Source of the DNA: Zoogloeaceae bacterium
GTDB taxonomy: Bacteria; Pseudomonadota; Gammaproteobacteria; Burkholderiales; Rhodocyclaceae
DNA: 64,000 nt
Assembly: GCA_024235635.1 (NCBI GenBank)
Contig: JACKMA010000002.1
Span: forward strand, 186,001 to 250,000
Reading direction: 5' to 3'
A program made the translations under genes and the position numbers. Of this stretch, positions 24,057 through 32,745 are shown one piece after another. The notes beneath the pieces are model-generated. The model saw only the letters and a list, made by a program, of their open reading frames with translations, had not been told where the DNA came from and searched no databases. Within the stretch, counting starts at the first letter, position 1, and each line of letters begins with the position of its first letter.

Positions 24057-25634
24057 ATGGTTCATCTGAGCAAGGTGCGGCGGGATGCGTCGCCGCCCGA
24101 TCTGGTCATTCCGCGGGAATACAATGCCGCCCACGACCTGATCCAGCGCAATCTGGAGGCCGGCCGGGGAGCGAAACTCGCCTATATCGACGACGCCGGC
24201 CGCTATACTTACGACGATCTGGCGGCACGGGTCAATCGCTTCGCCAACGCCCTCGACGGGCTCGGAAACCATCGCGAGGAGCGGGTGCTGCTGTGCCTGC
24301 TCGACACCATCGATTTTCCGACCTGCTTCCTCGGCGCGATCAAGGCCGGCGTCGTGCCGGTACCGGTCAATACCCTGCTGACCGCGGCCGACTACCAGTA
24401 CATGCTGACCGACAGCGGCGCCACCACGCTGGTGGTGTCGAAGCTGCTGTGGCCGCATTTCGCGGAAATCATTGGCGACGTCCCCAGCCTCAAGCATGTC
24501 GTGGTTTCCGGTGGCACGGTCGACGGTCATCTGGGCCTCGATGCGATCATGGCGGCCGCGTCGGACAAGAAGCTGCCGGCCGACACGGTCGCCGACGAGC
24601 CCTGTTTCTGGCTCTATTCGTCGGGCTCGACCGGCAAGCCGAAAGGTACCGTCCATGTGCACTCGAGCCTGATCAATACCGCCGAGCTGTATGCCATTCC
24701 GACACTCGAACTGAGCGAGGACGATGTCGTCTTCTCGGCGGCGAAGCTGTTCTTCGCCTATGGCCTGGGCAACGGCCTGACCTTTCCGCTGGCGATCGGT
24801 GCGACCACGGTGCTGATGGCCGAACGGCCGACAGCCGAGGCAGTGTTCCGGCGGCTGCGCGAACATCGACCCGCGGTGTTCTATGGCGTGCCGACCCTGT
24901 ACGGGATGATGCTGGCCCATCCCGACTGCCCGCGTCGCGACGAGCTTCGCCTGCGCTGCTGCACGTCGGCCGGCGAGGCATTGCCCGACGAACTCGGCCG
25001 GCAATGGTCCGAGCGCTTCGGCGTGGACATCCTCGACGGCATCGGCTCGACCGAGATGCTCCACATCTTCATGAGCAATCGCGCCGGCCAGGTGCGCTAC
25101 GGCTCGACCGGAACGCCGGTCCCCGGCTATCGGGTCCGGATCGTCGATGAGGACGGCCTGCCGGTGGCCACCGGCGAGATCGGCACGCTCGAAGTCTCCG
25201 GGCCCAGTTCGGCGATCGCCTACTGGAACAACCGGGCCAAGAGCCGGGACACCTTCCGCGGCGAATGGACCCACACCGGCGACAAGTTCACCGAATCCGA
25301 GGACGGCTACTTCGTCTATGCCGGACGCGGCGACGACATGCTGAAGGTGGGCGGCATCTACGTCTCGCCGACCGAGGTCGAAGCGGCGCTGATGACCCAT
25401 GACGACGTCCTCGAGGCCGCGGTCGTCGGCCGGGCGGACGACAGCGGCCTGATCAAGCCGGCCGCCTACGTCGTGCTGAAGGACGGGCGCAAGCCGAACG
25501 AGGAGCGGGCGGAGGCGCTCAAGCGCCACGTCAAGGCCCGCCTGGCGCCCTACAAGTATCCGCGCTGGGTCGAATTCATGCCGAGCCTGCCGCGCACGGC
25601 GACCGGCAAGCTGCAGCGCTTCAAGTTGCGCTGA
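24057..25634 (+). CDS. bzdA: Benzoate-CoA ligase (BzdA)
   Basis: Predicted 525 residues of the ANL adenylate-forming superfamily, subgroup of benzoate-CoA ligases (N-terminus DLVIPREYNAAHDLIQRNL). The phosphate loop YSSGSTGKPKGTVH is near residue 187. The A5 motif is GIGSTEMLHIF, the A8 hinge YAGRGDDMLKVGG, and the A10 lysine lies in LPRTATGKLQRFKLR. It activates benzoate with ATP and CoA, the entry step of the pathway. The ATG at 24057 follows GTGGAGGAG. It is the last gene of the bzd block and precedes an ABC importer. The A10 lysine is the type of site acetylated by Pat enzymes in Rhodopseudomonas BadA; a Pat-like gene occurs at 47.3-50 kb. Confidence 0.94.
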   Translation: MVHLSKVRRDASPPDLVIPREYNAAHDLIQRNLEAGRGAKLAYIDDAGRYTYDDLAARVNRFANALDGLGNHREERVLLCLLDTIDFPTCFLGAIKAGVVPVPVNTLLTAADYQYMLTDSGATTLVVSKLLWPHFAEIIGDVPSLKHVVVSGGTVDGHLGLDAIMAAASDKKLPADTVADEPCFWLYSSGSTGKPKGTVHVHSSLINTAELYAIPTLELSEDDVVFSAAKLFFAYGLGNGLTFPLAIGATTVLMAERPTAEAVFRRLREHRPAVFYGVPTLYGMMLAHPDCPRRDELRLRCCTSAGEALPDELGRQWSERFGVDILDGIGSTEMLHIFMSNRAGQVRYGSTGTPVPGYRVRIVDEDGLPVATGEIGTLEVSGPSSAIAYWNNRAKSRDTFRGEWTHTGDKFTESEDGYFVYAGRGDDMLKVGGIYVSPTEVEAALMTHDDVLEAAVVGRADDSGLIKPAAYVVLKDGRKPNEERAEALKRHVKARLAPYKYPRWVEFMPSLPRTATGKLQRFKLR

Positions 25635-25682
25635 CGCGCGCATCGATGGCACCACCGACACACAAGAAAAGGGAAGGAGACG

Positions 25683-26843
25683 ATGATGAACAAATTCAGC
25701 TGGACGATTGCCGTGGGGCTTCTCGGCGCGGCCGTGGCCGCGCATGCGGCCGAAGAAGTGAAGGTTGGTCTGATGCTGCCGGCGACGGGGACGTACGCGC
25801 GGCTGGGCACGGCGATCACCAATGGTTTCAAGCTCTACGTCGATGAGAACGGGGGCATGCTGGGCGGGGCGTCGGTGTCGTACGCGACGGTGGACGACGA
25901 ATCCGACCCGGCCAAGGCCACCGAGAACGCCAACAAGCTGGTCAAGCGCGACGGCGTCGACGTGCTGGTCGGCACCGTGCATTCGGGCGTGGCGATGGCC
26001 ATGGCCAAGGTCGCGCGCGGCAGCAAGACACTGATGATCGTGCCCAACGCCGGCGCCGACGAACTGACCGGCCCGCTGTGCGCGCCGAACATCTTCCGCA
26101 CCTCCTTCACCAACTGGCAACCCTCCTACGCGATGGGCCCGGTGCTGCTGAAGAAGGGCATCAAGCGCGTGGTGACGCTGACCTGGAAGTACTCGGCCGG
26201 CCTGCAGGCGATCGAAGGCTTCAAGGAATCCTTCACCGCCGGCGGCGGCGAGATCGTGCAGGAACTGACGCTGCCCTTCCCCAACACCGAATTCCAGCCC
26301 TATCTCACCGAGATCGCCACGCTCAAGCCCGACGCCGTGTTCGTCTTCTTCGCTGGCGGCGGCGCCGTCAAGCTCGCCAAGGACTACGCCGCGGCCGGCC
26401 TCAAGGACTCGATCCCGCTCTACGGCTCGGGCTTTCTCACCGACGGCACGCTCGCCGCGATGGGCGGCGCCGGCGAAGGCCTGCTCACCACGCTGCACTA
26501 CGCCGACGGCCTCGACAACCCCAAGGACAAGGCCTTTCGCGCGAGCTACGAGAAGGCCTACGGCGCCGCACCGGACGTCTATGCGGTGCAAGGCTACGAC
26601 GCCGCCCAGCTGCTCGCCGCCGGGCTCGCGGCAGTGAAGGGCAAGGTCGAGGACCGGGAAGGCATGATCAAGGCGATGGCCGCGGCCAGGATCGACAGCC
26701 CGCGGGGCAGCTTCGCCATGTCGCCGGCCCACAACCCGGTGCAGGACATCTACCTGCGCGAAGCCAGGGGCGACATCAACCCGGTGGTCGCCGTCGCCGC
26801 CGCCGCGCTGGCCGATCCGGCCCGCGGCTGCCGCATGAAGTAA
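25683..26843 (+). CDS. ABC transporter periplasmic substrate-binding protein (Liv/aromatic-acid type)
   Basis: Predicted 386 residues. A clear signal peptide (MMNKFSWTIAVGLLGAAVAAHA, cleavage before AEEVKV) leads into a type I periplasmic-binding fold (GLMLPATGTYARLGTAITNGFKLYVDENGG). This Peripla_BP_6 family binds branched-chain amino acids or, in aromatic degraders, benzoate and related acids. Location 48 bases after bzdA supports an aromatic acid ligand; in Azoarcus sp. CIB a similar ABC set follows the bzd genes. GGAAGGAGACG precedes the ATG at 25683. A 26-bp perfect palindrome after the stop probably boosts its level over the membrane components. Ligand is inferred. Confidence 0.87.
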   Translation: MMNKFSWTIAVGLLGAAVAAHAAEEVKVGLMLPATGTYARLGTAITNGFKLYVDENGGMLGGASVSYATVDDESDPAKATENANKLVKRDGVDVLVGTVHSGVAMAMAKVARGSKTLMIVPNAGADELTGPLCAPNIFRTSFTNWQPSYAMGPVLLKKGIKRVVTLTWKYSAGLQAIEGFKESFTAGGGEIVQELTLPFPNTEFQPYLTEIATLKPDAVFVFFAGGGAVKLAKDYAAAGLKDSIPLYGSGFLTDGTLAAMGGAGEGLLTTLHYADGLDNPKDKAFRASYEKAYGAAPDVYAVQGYDAAQLLAAGLAAVKGKVEDREGMIKAMAAARIDSPRGSFAMSPAHNPVQDIYLREARGDINPVVAVAAAALADPARGCRMK

Positions 26844-26875
26844 GTCCCGGGCGACACCCGAGTCGAAGTTCGAAT

Positions 26876-26901
26876 CCCGGCGCACCCGCGGGTGCGCCGG
26901 G
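26876..26901 (+). other. 26-bp perfect palindrome between the binding-protein and permease genes
   Basis: Positions 26876-26888 and 26889-26901 are exact reverse complements (CCCGGCGCACCCG / CGGGTGCGCCGGG). The structure begins 32 bases after the binding-protein stop and ends 12 bases before the permease ATG. Hairpins at this place in ABC operons stabilise the upstream message and attenuate the downstream part, giving excess binding protein. Confidence 0.7.
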
Positions 26902-26913
26902 CAGGGAAGACGC

Positions 26914-27780
26914 ATGGATATCTTTTCGTTCCTGGTGCAGACGCTCAACGCCGTGCAGTACGGACTGCTGCTGTTCCTGGTGGCCAGCGGCCTGACCCTG
27001 GTGTTCGGCATCATGGGCATCATCAACCTCGCCCACGGCAGCTTCTACATGGCCGGCGCCTACCTCGCCTTCGGCCTCACCAGCGCCACCGGCAGCCTGC
27101 TGTGGGCGATCGTGCTCGGCATACCGCTGGCGATGCTCTTCGGCGCCGCGCTCGAAGCGCTGCTGTTCGTGCATCTGTACAAGCGCGAGCACCTCGACCA
27201 GGTGCTGCTCACCTACGGCCTGATCCTGATCTTCGAAGAGATGCGCAGCATCCTCGTCGGCGACGACGTCCATGGCGTGCCGATGCCCGCCTTCCTCGAG
27301 GGCTCGATCCCGCTCGACGACACGCTGAGCTACCCGATCTACCGGCTCGCCATCTCGGCGGTCTGCATCGTGCTCGCGATCGGCCTGTACCTGCTGATCC
27401 AGCGCACCCGGCTCGGCATGATGATCCGCGCCGGCAGCCACGACCGCGACATGGTCCAGGCGCTGGGCATCAACATCAAGCTCATCTACCGCGTCGTCTT
27501 CGCCCTCGGCGTCGCCATGGCGGCACTCGCCGGCATGCTCGCCGCGCCGATCTCCTCGGTCGCGCCGAACATGGGCGGCCAGGTGCTGATCCTGTCCTTC
27601 GTCGTCGTCGTGGTCGGCGGCATCGGCTCGGTCTGGGGCGCGCTGATCGGCGCCCTGCTGATCGGCTTCGCCGACACCTTCGGCAAGGTCATCCTGCCCG
27701 AGTTTGCCGGCGTCATGGTCTATCTGGTGATGGCCGCGGTGCTGCTGTGGCGGCCCGCGGGCCTGCTCGGGAAGGGCTGA
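26914..27780 (+). CDS. ABC transporter permease, LivH type
   Basis: Predicted 288 residues with about eight hydrophobic segments and the LivH signature near the N-terminus: VASGLTLVFGIMGIINLAHGSFYMAGAYLAF. The C-terminal coupling region includes GADPVLRR-like spacing seen here as NMGGQVLILSFVVVVVGGIGSVWGALIGALLIGFADTFGK, typical of the family. It forms the membrane channel with the LivM-type partner encoded 3 bases downstream. The preceding palindrome ends just before the ribosome site. Cytoplasmic membrane protein; substrate presumed to be the ligand of the upstream binding protein (benzoate or related acid). Confidence 0.88.
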   Translation: MDIFSFLVQTLNAVQYGLLLFLVASGLTLVFGIMGIINLAHGSFYMAGAYLAFGLTSATGSLLWAIVLGIPLAMLFGAALEALLFVHLYKREHLDQVLLTYGLILIFEEMRSILVGDDVHGVPMPAFLEGSIPLDDTLSYPIYRLAISAVCIVLAIGLYLLIQRTRLGMMIRAGSHDRDMVQALGINIKLIYRVVFALGVAMAALAGMLAAPISSVAPNMGGQVLILSFVVVVVGGIGSVWGALIGALLIGFADTFGKVILPEFAGVMVYLVMAAVLLWRPAGLLGKG

Positions 27781-27783
27781 GCG

Positions 27784-28758
27784 ATGCGCACCGCGCCCCG
27801 CACCGGACTGATCGCCAGGCTCGTCGCGCTGGCCGCGCTGGCCGCCTATCCGCTGGTCGGCTCCGAGTTCTACGTCGAACTGCTGGCCAAGGTCCTGATC
27901 CTCGGGATCTTCGCCATGAGCCTGGACCTGCTGGTCGGCTTCACCGGCCTGGTGAGCCTCGGCCACGCCGCCTTCTTCGGCATCGCCGCCTACGCCGTCG
28001 CGCTGATCTCGCCCGAGTACGACCCGGCCAACCTGTGGCTGGTGATGCCGGCCGCGATCCTCGCCTCGGCGCTGGCCGCGCTCGTGATCGGGCTGCTGGT
28101 GCTGCGCACCAAGGGCATCTATTTCATCATGGTGACGCTCGCCTTCAGCCAGATGGGCTTCTATCTCTTCCACGACACCGCGCTCGGCGGCGGCTCGGAC
28201 GGCCTCTACCTGAATTTCCGGCCGGAACCGCGGCTGGGCGAGTGGCTGCCGTTCGATCTGGCCGAAGGGCACCAGTTCTTCTACTTCGTGCTGATCGTGC
28301 TGGTGCTGGTCTATGGGCTGCTGGTCCGGGTGCTGCGCTCGCCCTTCGGCCGGGTGCTGGTGGGCATCAAGGAGAACGAGCACCGGATGCGCTCGCTCGG
28401 CTACGCCACCTTCCGCTACAAGCTCGGCGCCTTCGTGCTGGCCGGCGCGCTGGCCGGCACGGCGGGCTTCCTCTATGCGCTGCTGTTCGGCTTCGTGACA
28501 CCGGAGCTCCTGTCCTGGCACGAGTCCGGGCACGTGCTGATGATGGTGATCCTGGGCGGCATGGGCTCACCGGTCGGGGCGATGATCGGCGCCGGCACGA
28601 TGGTGGCGCTCGAAGAAGGCTTCTCGATGCTGACCAAGCACTGGCAACTGTTGATGGGGCTGGTGATCGTGGCGGTGGTGCTGTTCCTGCCGGGCGGACT
28701 GCGGGCGTTGCCGGGGCGCCTGCGCACGCTCTTGCTCAAGGGAGGGGGCGATGACTGA
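27784..28758 (+). CDS. ABC transporter permease, LivM type
   Basis: Predicted 324 residues, polytopic, with the LivM hallmarks ILGIFAMSLDLLVGFTGLVSLGHAAFFGIAAYAVAL and, later, LGGMGSPVGAMIGAGTMVALEEGF. The region VLVGIKENEHRMRSLGYATFRYKLGAFVLAGALAGTAG is the conserved cytoplasmic loop that contacts the ATPase. It pairs with the LivH-type permease. The gene starts 3 bases after its partner and overlaps the ATPase gene by 8 bases, so the three are translationally linked. Substrate inferred from cluster context. Confidence 0.88.
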   Translation: MRTAPRTGLIARLVALAALAAYPLVGSEFYVELLAKVLILGIFAMSLDLLVGFTGLVSLGHAAFFGIAAYAVALISPEYDPANLWLVMPAAILASALAALVIGLLVLRTKGIYFIMVTLAFSQMGFYLFHDTALGGGSDGLYLNFRPEPRLGEWLPFDLAEGHQFFYFVLIVLVLVYGLLVRVLRSPFGRVLVGIKENEHRMRSLGYATFRYKLGAFVLAGALAGTAGFLYALLFGFVTPELLSWHESGHVLMMVILGGMGSPVGAMIGAGTMVALEEGFSMLTKHWQLLMGLVIVAVVLFLPGGLRALPGRLRTLLLKGGGDD

Positions 28759-29587
28759 GGCGCTGCTGGTGGCCGAGCGGCTGAGCCGTCGCTTCGGCGG
28801 GCTCAGTGCCAACGAGGACGTCTCGATCACGCTCGAGCGCGGCCGGCTGCACGCGCTGCTGGGGCCGAACGGGGCGGGCAAGTCGACCTGCATCAACCTG
28901 CTCTCGGGCGATCTCGCGCCCAGTTCGGGCCGGATCACGTACAAGGGCCGGGACATCACGCACCTGTCGGCGCCGCAGCGCTCGCGGGTGGGCATCGGTC
29001 GCAGCTACCAGCGCACCAACATCTTCGGCGGCTTCACGGTGCTGGAGAACTGCCGGCTGGCGGCGCAGTCGCGGCGGCAGCGGGCGTGGCGGCTGTTCAC
29101 CGACGCCTGCGCGCTCGTCGACACGCTGGACAAGGCGCGCGAAGTGATCGCCGAGGCGGGCCTCGAGGGTCGGGAGGATCGCATCGCGGGCACGCTGTCG
29201 CACGGCGAGCAGCGCCAGCTCGAGATCGCGATGGTGCTGGCGACCGACGCCGACGTGCTGCTGCTCGACGAGCCGCTGGCGGGGATGGGCTCGGAGGAGG
29301 CGACGAGGATGGTCGCGTTGCTCGACCGGCTGCGGCGCACGCGGGCGATCCTGCTGGTCGAGCACGACATGGACGCGGTCTTTGCGGTGGCCGACACCAT
29401 CACGGTGCTGGTCAATGGCCAGTTGCTGGCCTCCGGCCCCCCCGCCCAGATCCGCGCCAATGTCGAGGTCCAGCAGGCTTATCTCGGCGACGAGGCCTGC
29501 GCCGGCGCTGCGGGCGCGTCCATTGTGCCGGTGACGACCGCCGCGAGCGGGCACCAGTCGGCGGCGGCGCTGGAGACGGACCCTTGA
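28751..29587 (+). CDS. ABC transporter ATPase, LivG type
   Basis: Predicted 278 residues. Walker A GPNGAGKST, Q-loop region YQRTNIFGGFTVLENC, signature LSHGEQRQLEIAMVLATDADVLLLDEP (Walker B) and the switch histidine in LLVEHDMDAVF are all present. The LivG-specific insertion between Walker A and Q-loop is shorter than in E. coli. The last ~40 residues (after VQQAYLGDEA) are an Ala/Ser/Thr-rich tail of unknown role. It overlaps the LivM-type gene by 8 bases. With the LivF-type ATPase it powers uptake. Confidence 0.88.
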   Translation: MTEALLVAERLSRRFGGLSANEDVSITLERGRLHALLGPNGAGKSTCINLLSGDLAPSSGRITYKGRDITHLSAPQRSRVGIGRSYQRTNIFGGFTVLENCRLAAQSRRQRAWRLFTDACALVDTLDKAREVIAEAGLEGREDRIAGTLSHGEQRQLEIAMVLATDADVLLLDEPLAGMGSEEATRMVALLDRLRRTRAILLVEHDMDAVFAVADTITVLVNGQLLASGPPAQIRANVEVQQAYLGDEACAGAAGASIVPVTTAASGHQSAAALETDP

Positions 29588-29688
29588 CCGGCGGCGCCCG
29601 ACGACATGCGCCCGGGTCCTGTACCGGTCCCGGCCGGTCGTGCGGACGTCGAAGCAGCGCACGCCAACCTGAGAGGAGGTGACACGGC

Positions 29689-30402
29689 ATGGCCGATACC
29701 CTGTTCGAGGCGAAGGAACTGCATACCTATTACGGCAGCAGCCACATCCTGCACGGCGTGGATTTCCATGTCGGCGCCGGCGAGTCGGTTGCCCTGATGG
29801 GGCGCAACGGCATGGGCAAGACCACGCTGATCCGCAGCATGATGGGCATCGTGCCGCCCCGCCACGGCCGCATCCTGGTGCGTGGCGACGACATGTCGCG
29901 CCAACCGACCTACCGCATCGCCCAGCGCGGCATCGCCTACGTGCCGGAAGGGCGCGGCATCTTTCCCAACCTGACGGTTCGCGAAAACCTCATGATGGCC
30001 GCACGCCCCGGGGTCGACGGCAACTGCGAGTGGACCTTCGACCGCGTCATGGCGACCTTCCCGCGCTTGTCCGAGCGCCTCGCCAACGGCGGCGGCCAGC
30101 TCTCCGGCGGCGAGCAGCAGATGCTGACGATCGGTCGCGCGCTGATGACCAACCCGAGCCTGCTGATCCTCGACGAGGCCACCGAGGGCCTGGCACCGCT
30201 GGTCGCGCTGGAGATCTGGATGATCGTGCGCGACATCTGCGCCTCGAACATCGCCACGGTCATCGTCGACAAGAACTACGCGGCGCTGACCGAGGTTGCC
30301 GACCGCGCCGTCGTGCTGGTCAAGGGCCGGGTCGCCTACCACGGCAGTTCAGCCGAGCTGCGCGGACGCCCCGAAACCATCCGGCAGTACCTCGGACTGT
30401 AG
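29689..30402 (+). CDS. ABC transporter ATPase, LivF type
   Basis: Predicted 237 residues, the usual LivF length. Walker A GRNGMGKTT, family segment ITYRIAQRGIAYVPEGRGIFPNLTVRENL, signature QLSGGEQQMLTIGRALMTNPSLLILDEATEGLAPLV. The usual switch histidine position reads VIVDKNYAAL: the canonical His after the fifth strand is replaced by lysine (VDKNY), as in a subset of LivF proteins. The ATG at 29689 follows GAGAGGAGG. It lies 101 bases after the LivG-type gene and closes the five-gene transporter set. Confidence 0.88.
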   Translation: MADTLFEAKELHTYYGSSHILHGVDFHVGAGESVALMGRNGMGKTTLIRSMMGIVPPRHGRILVRGDDMSRQPTYRIAQRGIAYVPEGRGIFPNLTVRENLMMAARPGVDGNCEWTFDRVMATFPRLSERLANGGGQLSGGEQQMLTIGRALMTNPSLLILDEATEGLAPLVALEIWMIVRDICASNIATVIVDKNYAALTEVADRAVVLVKGRVAYHGSSAELRGRPETIRQYLGL

Positions 30403-30481
30403 CCATGCCGATTGCCTCGCCGCCGCCGTGCGACCGTCGTCGTCGCGCCGTCCGACTCGACCTTTATGGAGCGCTCTTCGC

Positions 30482-30928
30482 ATGAACACGATCAAGCCCG
30501 TCATGGAACGTCACCACGAACACTGCGATATGCTGTTCGCGGACGCCGAGCATGCCGCCGACGAGGGGGACTGGCAGGCCTGCGGGGCCCAACTCGCGCG
30601 TTTCATCGACGCCATGGAAACGCATTTTCGAGCGGAGGAGGAACTGCTGTTTCCGGCATTCGAGCAAAGCACCGGCATGAGCGGCGGGCCGACCGAGGTC
30701 ATGCGGACCGAACATCGGCAGATGCGCGATCTGTTTGCCAGCCTGACGGCGGCGGTGGCGACGATGTCCGGCGACGATTATTTCGGCGCGAGCGACACAT
30801 TGGCGATCCTGATGGAGCAGCACAACCGCAAGGAGGAGGGCGTCCTCTACCCGATGTGCGACGATCGCATCGACGATCGCGAGCGCCTGGCCGAGCAACT
30901 GCGCCAGCAAGTGGGGGCGGCGGCATGA
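30482..30928 (+). CDS. Hemerythrin-like (HHE) protein
   Basis: Predicted 148 residues, a four-helix HHE domain. Iron-ligand candidates are the histidines in MERHHEHCDML, METHFRAEEELLF, RTEHRQM and MEQHNRKEEGVLYP, the standard spacing of the diiron site. Such proteins bind O2 or NO or act in repair of iron centres under nitrosative stress (compare YtfE/DnrN). It overlaps the next gene by ATGA and lies 80 bases after the transporter genes. In denitrifiers HHE and DUF2249 proteins often accompany nitrogen-oxide genes, which suggests an NO-related role here. No ribosome site stands out. Confidence 0.85.
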   Translation: MNTIKPVMERHHEHCDMLFADAEHAADEGDWQACGAQLARFIDAMETHFRAEEELLFPAFEQSTGMSGGPTEVMRTEHRQMRDLFASLTAAVATMSGDDYFGASDTLAILMEQHNRKEEGVLYPMCDDRIDDRERLAEQLRQQVGAAA

Positions 30929-31152
30929 CTCGCCAGCACCTGCTGGACGTGCGCTGGCAGTCGCCGCCGCTGCCCTTCGAGATGGCGCTCGACGCCCTCG
31001 ACGCGCTGCCGCAAGCCGACGAGCTGGTGCTGCTGATCCATCGCGAACCGGGCCCGCTCTACGCCTATCTGGTGCAGAACGGCTTCGCCTACCGGACGGA
31101 AGCGGTCGACGACGGCACCTTCCGCATCCTGATACGACACGAGACATCGTGA
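30925..31152 (+). CDS. DUF2249-domain protein
   Basis: Predicted 75 residues. The sequence LLDVRWQSPPLPFEMALDALDALPQADELVLLIHREPGPLYAYLVQNGF matches the DUF2249 pattern (TusA-like fold, with the conserved D-x-R near the start and the LxHxxEPxPLY motif, here LIHREPGPLY). DUF2249 domains are often fused to hemerythrins or placed beside denitrification genes. It overlaps the hemerythrin gene by 4 bases (ATGA) and the following membrane protein gene by 4 bases, so the three products are almost certainly made together. Biochemical function of the family is not established. Confidence 0.85.
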   Translation: MTRQHLLDVRWQSPPLPFEMALDALDALPQADELVLLIHREPGPLYAYLVQNGFAYRTEAVDDGTFRILIRHETS

Positions 31153-32396
31153 AAGAGCTGCTCACCTTCGAGCAGGCGCCGCCCTTCAGCGTGCCCCTGC
31201 GCTTCCTGCTGACCGCCGTCCCGTTCGGCATGGCCGCCGGTCTGCTCATCGCCTTCTCGGGCGACGCGCTGGCGACGCGATGGTCCCGCGAGAGCCTGGC
31301 GATCACCCACCTGATGACGGTCGGCTTCATGTTGCAGGCGATGTGCGGTGCGCTGATGCAACTGACGCCGGTGGCGATCGGCGCCAATCTGCCCCACCCA
31401 GGCCTGCTCGCCTGGCTCGTCCATCCGCCGATGACGCTCGGCGGCGTCTGCCTGGTGGTCGGACTGCTGCTGCAAGATCCGACCCTGCTGACCGCGGGCG
31501 GACTCGCCGTCGCACTGTCGGCGCTGCTGCTGGCGATCGCTGCGCTGACGGCGCTGACGCGGGCGCCGGCCCGCAATCATTCGCGACAGGCGATGCGCAT
31601 CGCCCTGGCAGGCCTCGCGCTGACGGTGCTGCTCGGGCTTGCCCTGGCACTGGCGCGTGCCGGCTACGGCCTGCCGGCGCAGTGGCTGTCGGTCGGCGCC
31701 CATCTGCGCGCCGGCTGGCTGATCTGGGGCCTCACCCTGCTGTGTGCCGCCAGCTTCATGGTGGTGCCGATGTTCCAGATGACCCCGTCCTACCCGGCGC
31801 CGTTCCAGAAGTGGTTCCCGCCGCTGCTCGCGGTATCCGCCCTGGCGTCCGCCAGCGGCGTCGCCGGGCAGGCGGGCGACCTCCTTCTATGCATGCTTGC
31901 CGCCGGTTTCGCCGGACTGACGCTGCGGCTGCAGCAGCGACGCCGGCGTCCGCGCACCGACGCCAGCTTTGCCTTCTGGCGCATCGCGCTGGCGAGCACG
32001 ATCCTGGCCTCGCTGCTGGCCCCGGCGCTGGCCTGGCTTCCCGATCCGACCCGCACCGAGGTATTGCTGGGCGCGCTGGTGCTGATCGGCGGCTTCGATT
32101 CGGTGATCTGCGCGATGATCTACAAGATCGTCCCGTTCCTGGTCTGGCTGCACCTGAATCGGGCAGGCGGCGAACAATTGCTGATGCATCAGGTCATTCC
32201 GGAATCGATCATGCGTCTTCACCTTCGCGTACACGCGACTGCCTTGGCATCCGCCTTGCTTACGCCGTGGTGGCCGACCTGCGCGGTGGCGGCCGGCCTG
32301 ATGCTGTTTGCAGGCCATCTGCTCCAGGCCATTGCCCTGGCCAATGGGCTGCGCCGGTATCGGCAGTGCCGCCGGACGGTGCAAGTGCCGGCGTGA
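31149..32396 (+). CDS. Polytopic membrane protein linked to hemerythrin/DUF2249 (NnrS- or heme-copper-oxidase-like)
   Basis: Predicted 415 residues with about twelve hydrophobic segments. Histidines placed inside or at the ends of helices (ITHLMTVGFMLQAM, LPHPGLLAW, LVHPPMTLGG, VGAHLRAGWLIWG, LWLHLNR, LMHQVIPES) suggest heme or metal binding, as in NnrS or the cytochrome-oxidase subunit I superfamily. GTG at 31149 overlaps the DUF2249 stop by 4 bases. It likely works with the two small proteins in nitric oxide or oxygen handling at the cytoplasmic membrane. The NnrS/heme-copper assignment is tentative; a transporter is the alternative. Confidence 0.6.
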   Translation: MKELLTFEQAPPFSVPLRFLLTAVPFGMAAGLLIAFSGDALATRWSRESLAITHLMTVGFMLQAMCGALMQLTPVAIGANLPHPGLLAWLVHPPMTLGGVCLVVGLLLQDPTLLTAGGLAVALSALLLAIAALTALTRAPARNHSRQAMRIALAGLALTVLLGLALALARAGYGLPAQWLSVGAHLRAGWLIWGLTLLCAASFMVVPMFQMTPSYPAPFQKWFPPLLAVSALASASGVAGQAGDLLLCMLAAGFAGLTLRLQQRRRRPRTDASFAFWRIALASTILASLLAPALAWLPDPTRTEVLLGALVLIGGFDSVICAMIYKIVPFLVWLHLNRAGGEQLLMHQVIPESIMRLHLRVHATALASALLTPWWPTCAVAAGLMLFAGHLLQAIALANGLRRYRQCRRTVQVPA

Positions 32397-32745
32397 GCGT
32401 GGGCTGCGGGCCCTCGCAGGCAGGGGTGAAGCGGACGCCATCCTTCCGAAGCGTTCAGCCCGGCCTCACGGACGGGTGGAGAAACCGCCCCGACGGCAGG
32501 ATTCGGCCGCCGCGTGATCGTGTCGCGACATGGGACTGCCCGATCGCGCAGACGAGGCGGTACCGGCGACGGGCCGAGGGTCACGCCATTCGGCCGGAAG
32601 CCTGGCGCTTGCGGGCCGCGATTGCGATACTGTACGGCCTGCCGTGGGCTTGTTCTATCCGATCGATTTGCGAGGCTGTCGGTGCCTGCGCGATCGAGGT
32701 TGGGCGCCCCCCGGGCAGGGCGAACCGTTTGGAGGGTCATCGTGC
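32397..32745. other. 349-base interval without a supported gene
   Basis: GC-rich stretch between the membrane-protein gene and the AraC regulator. An open frame continuous with the AraC gene covers part of it (from 32530), but its composition is Arg/Gly-rich with no ribosome site, so I regard it as untranslated leader. No convincing promoter, terminator or repeat was seen. Confidence 0.5.

Noticed and set aside
23361..27026. A 1221-codon open frame on the minus strand
   Set aside because: It is antisense to the PaaY-like, bzdA and binding-protein genes, which have complete motifs. The composition is of the shadow-frame kind.
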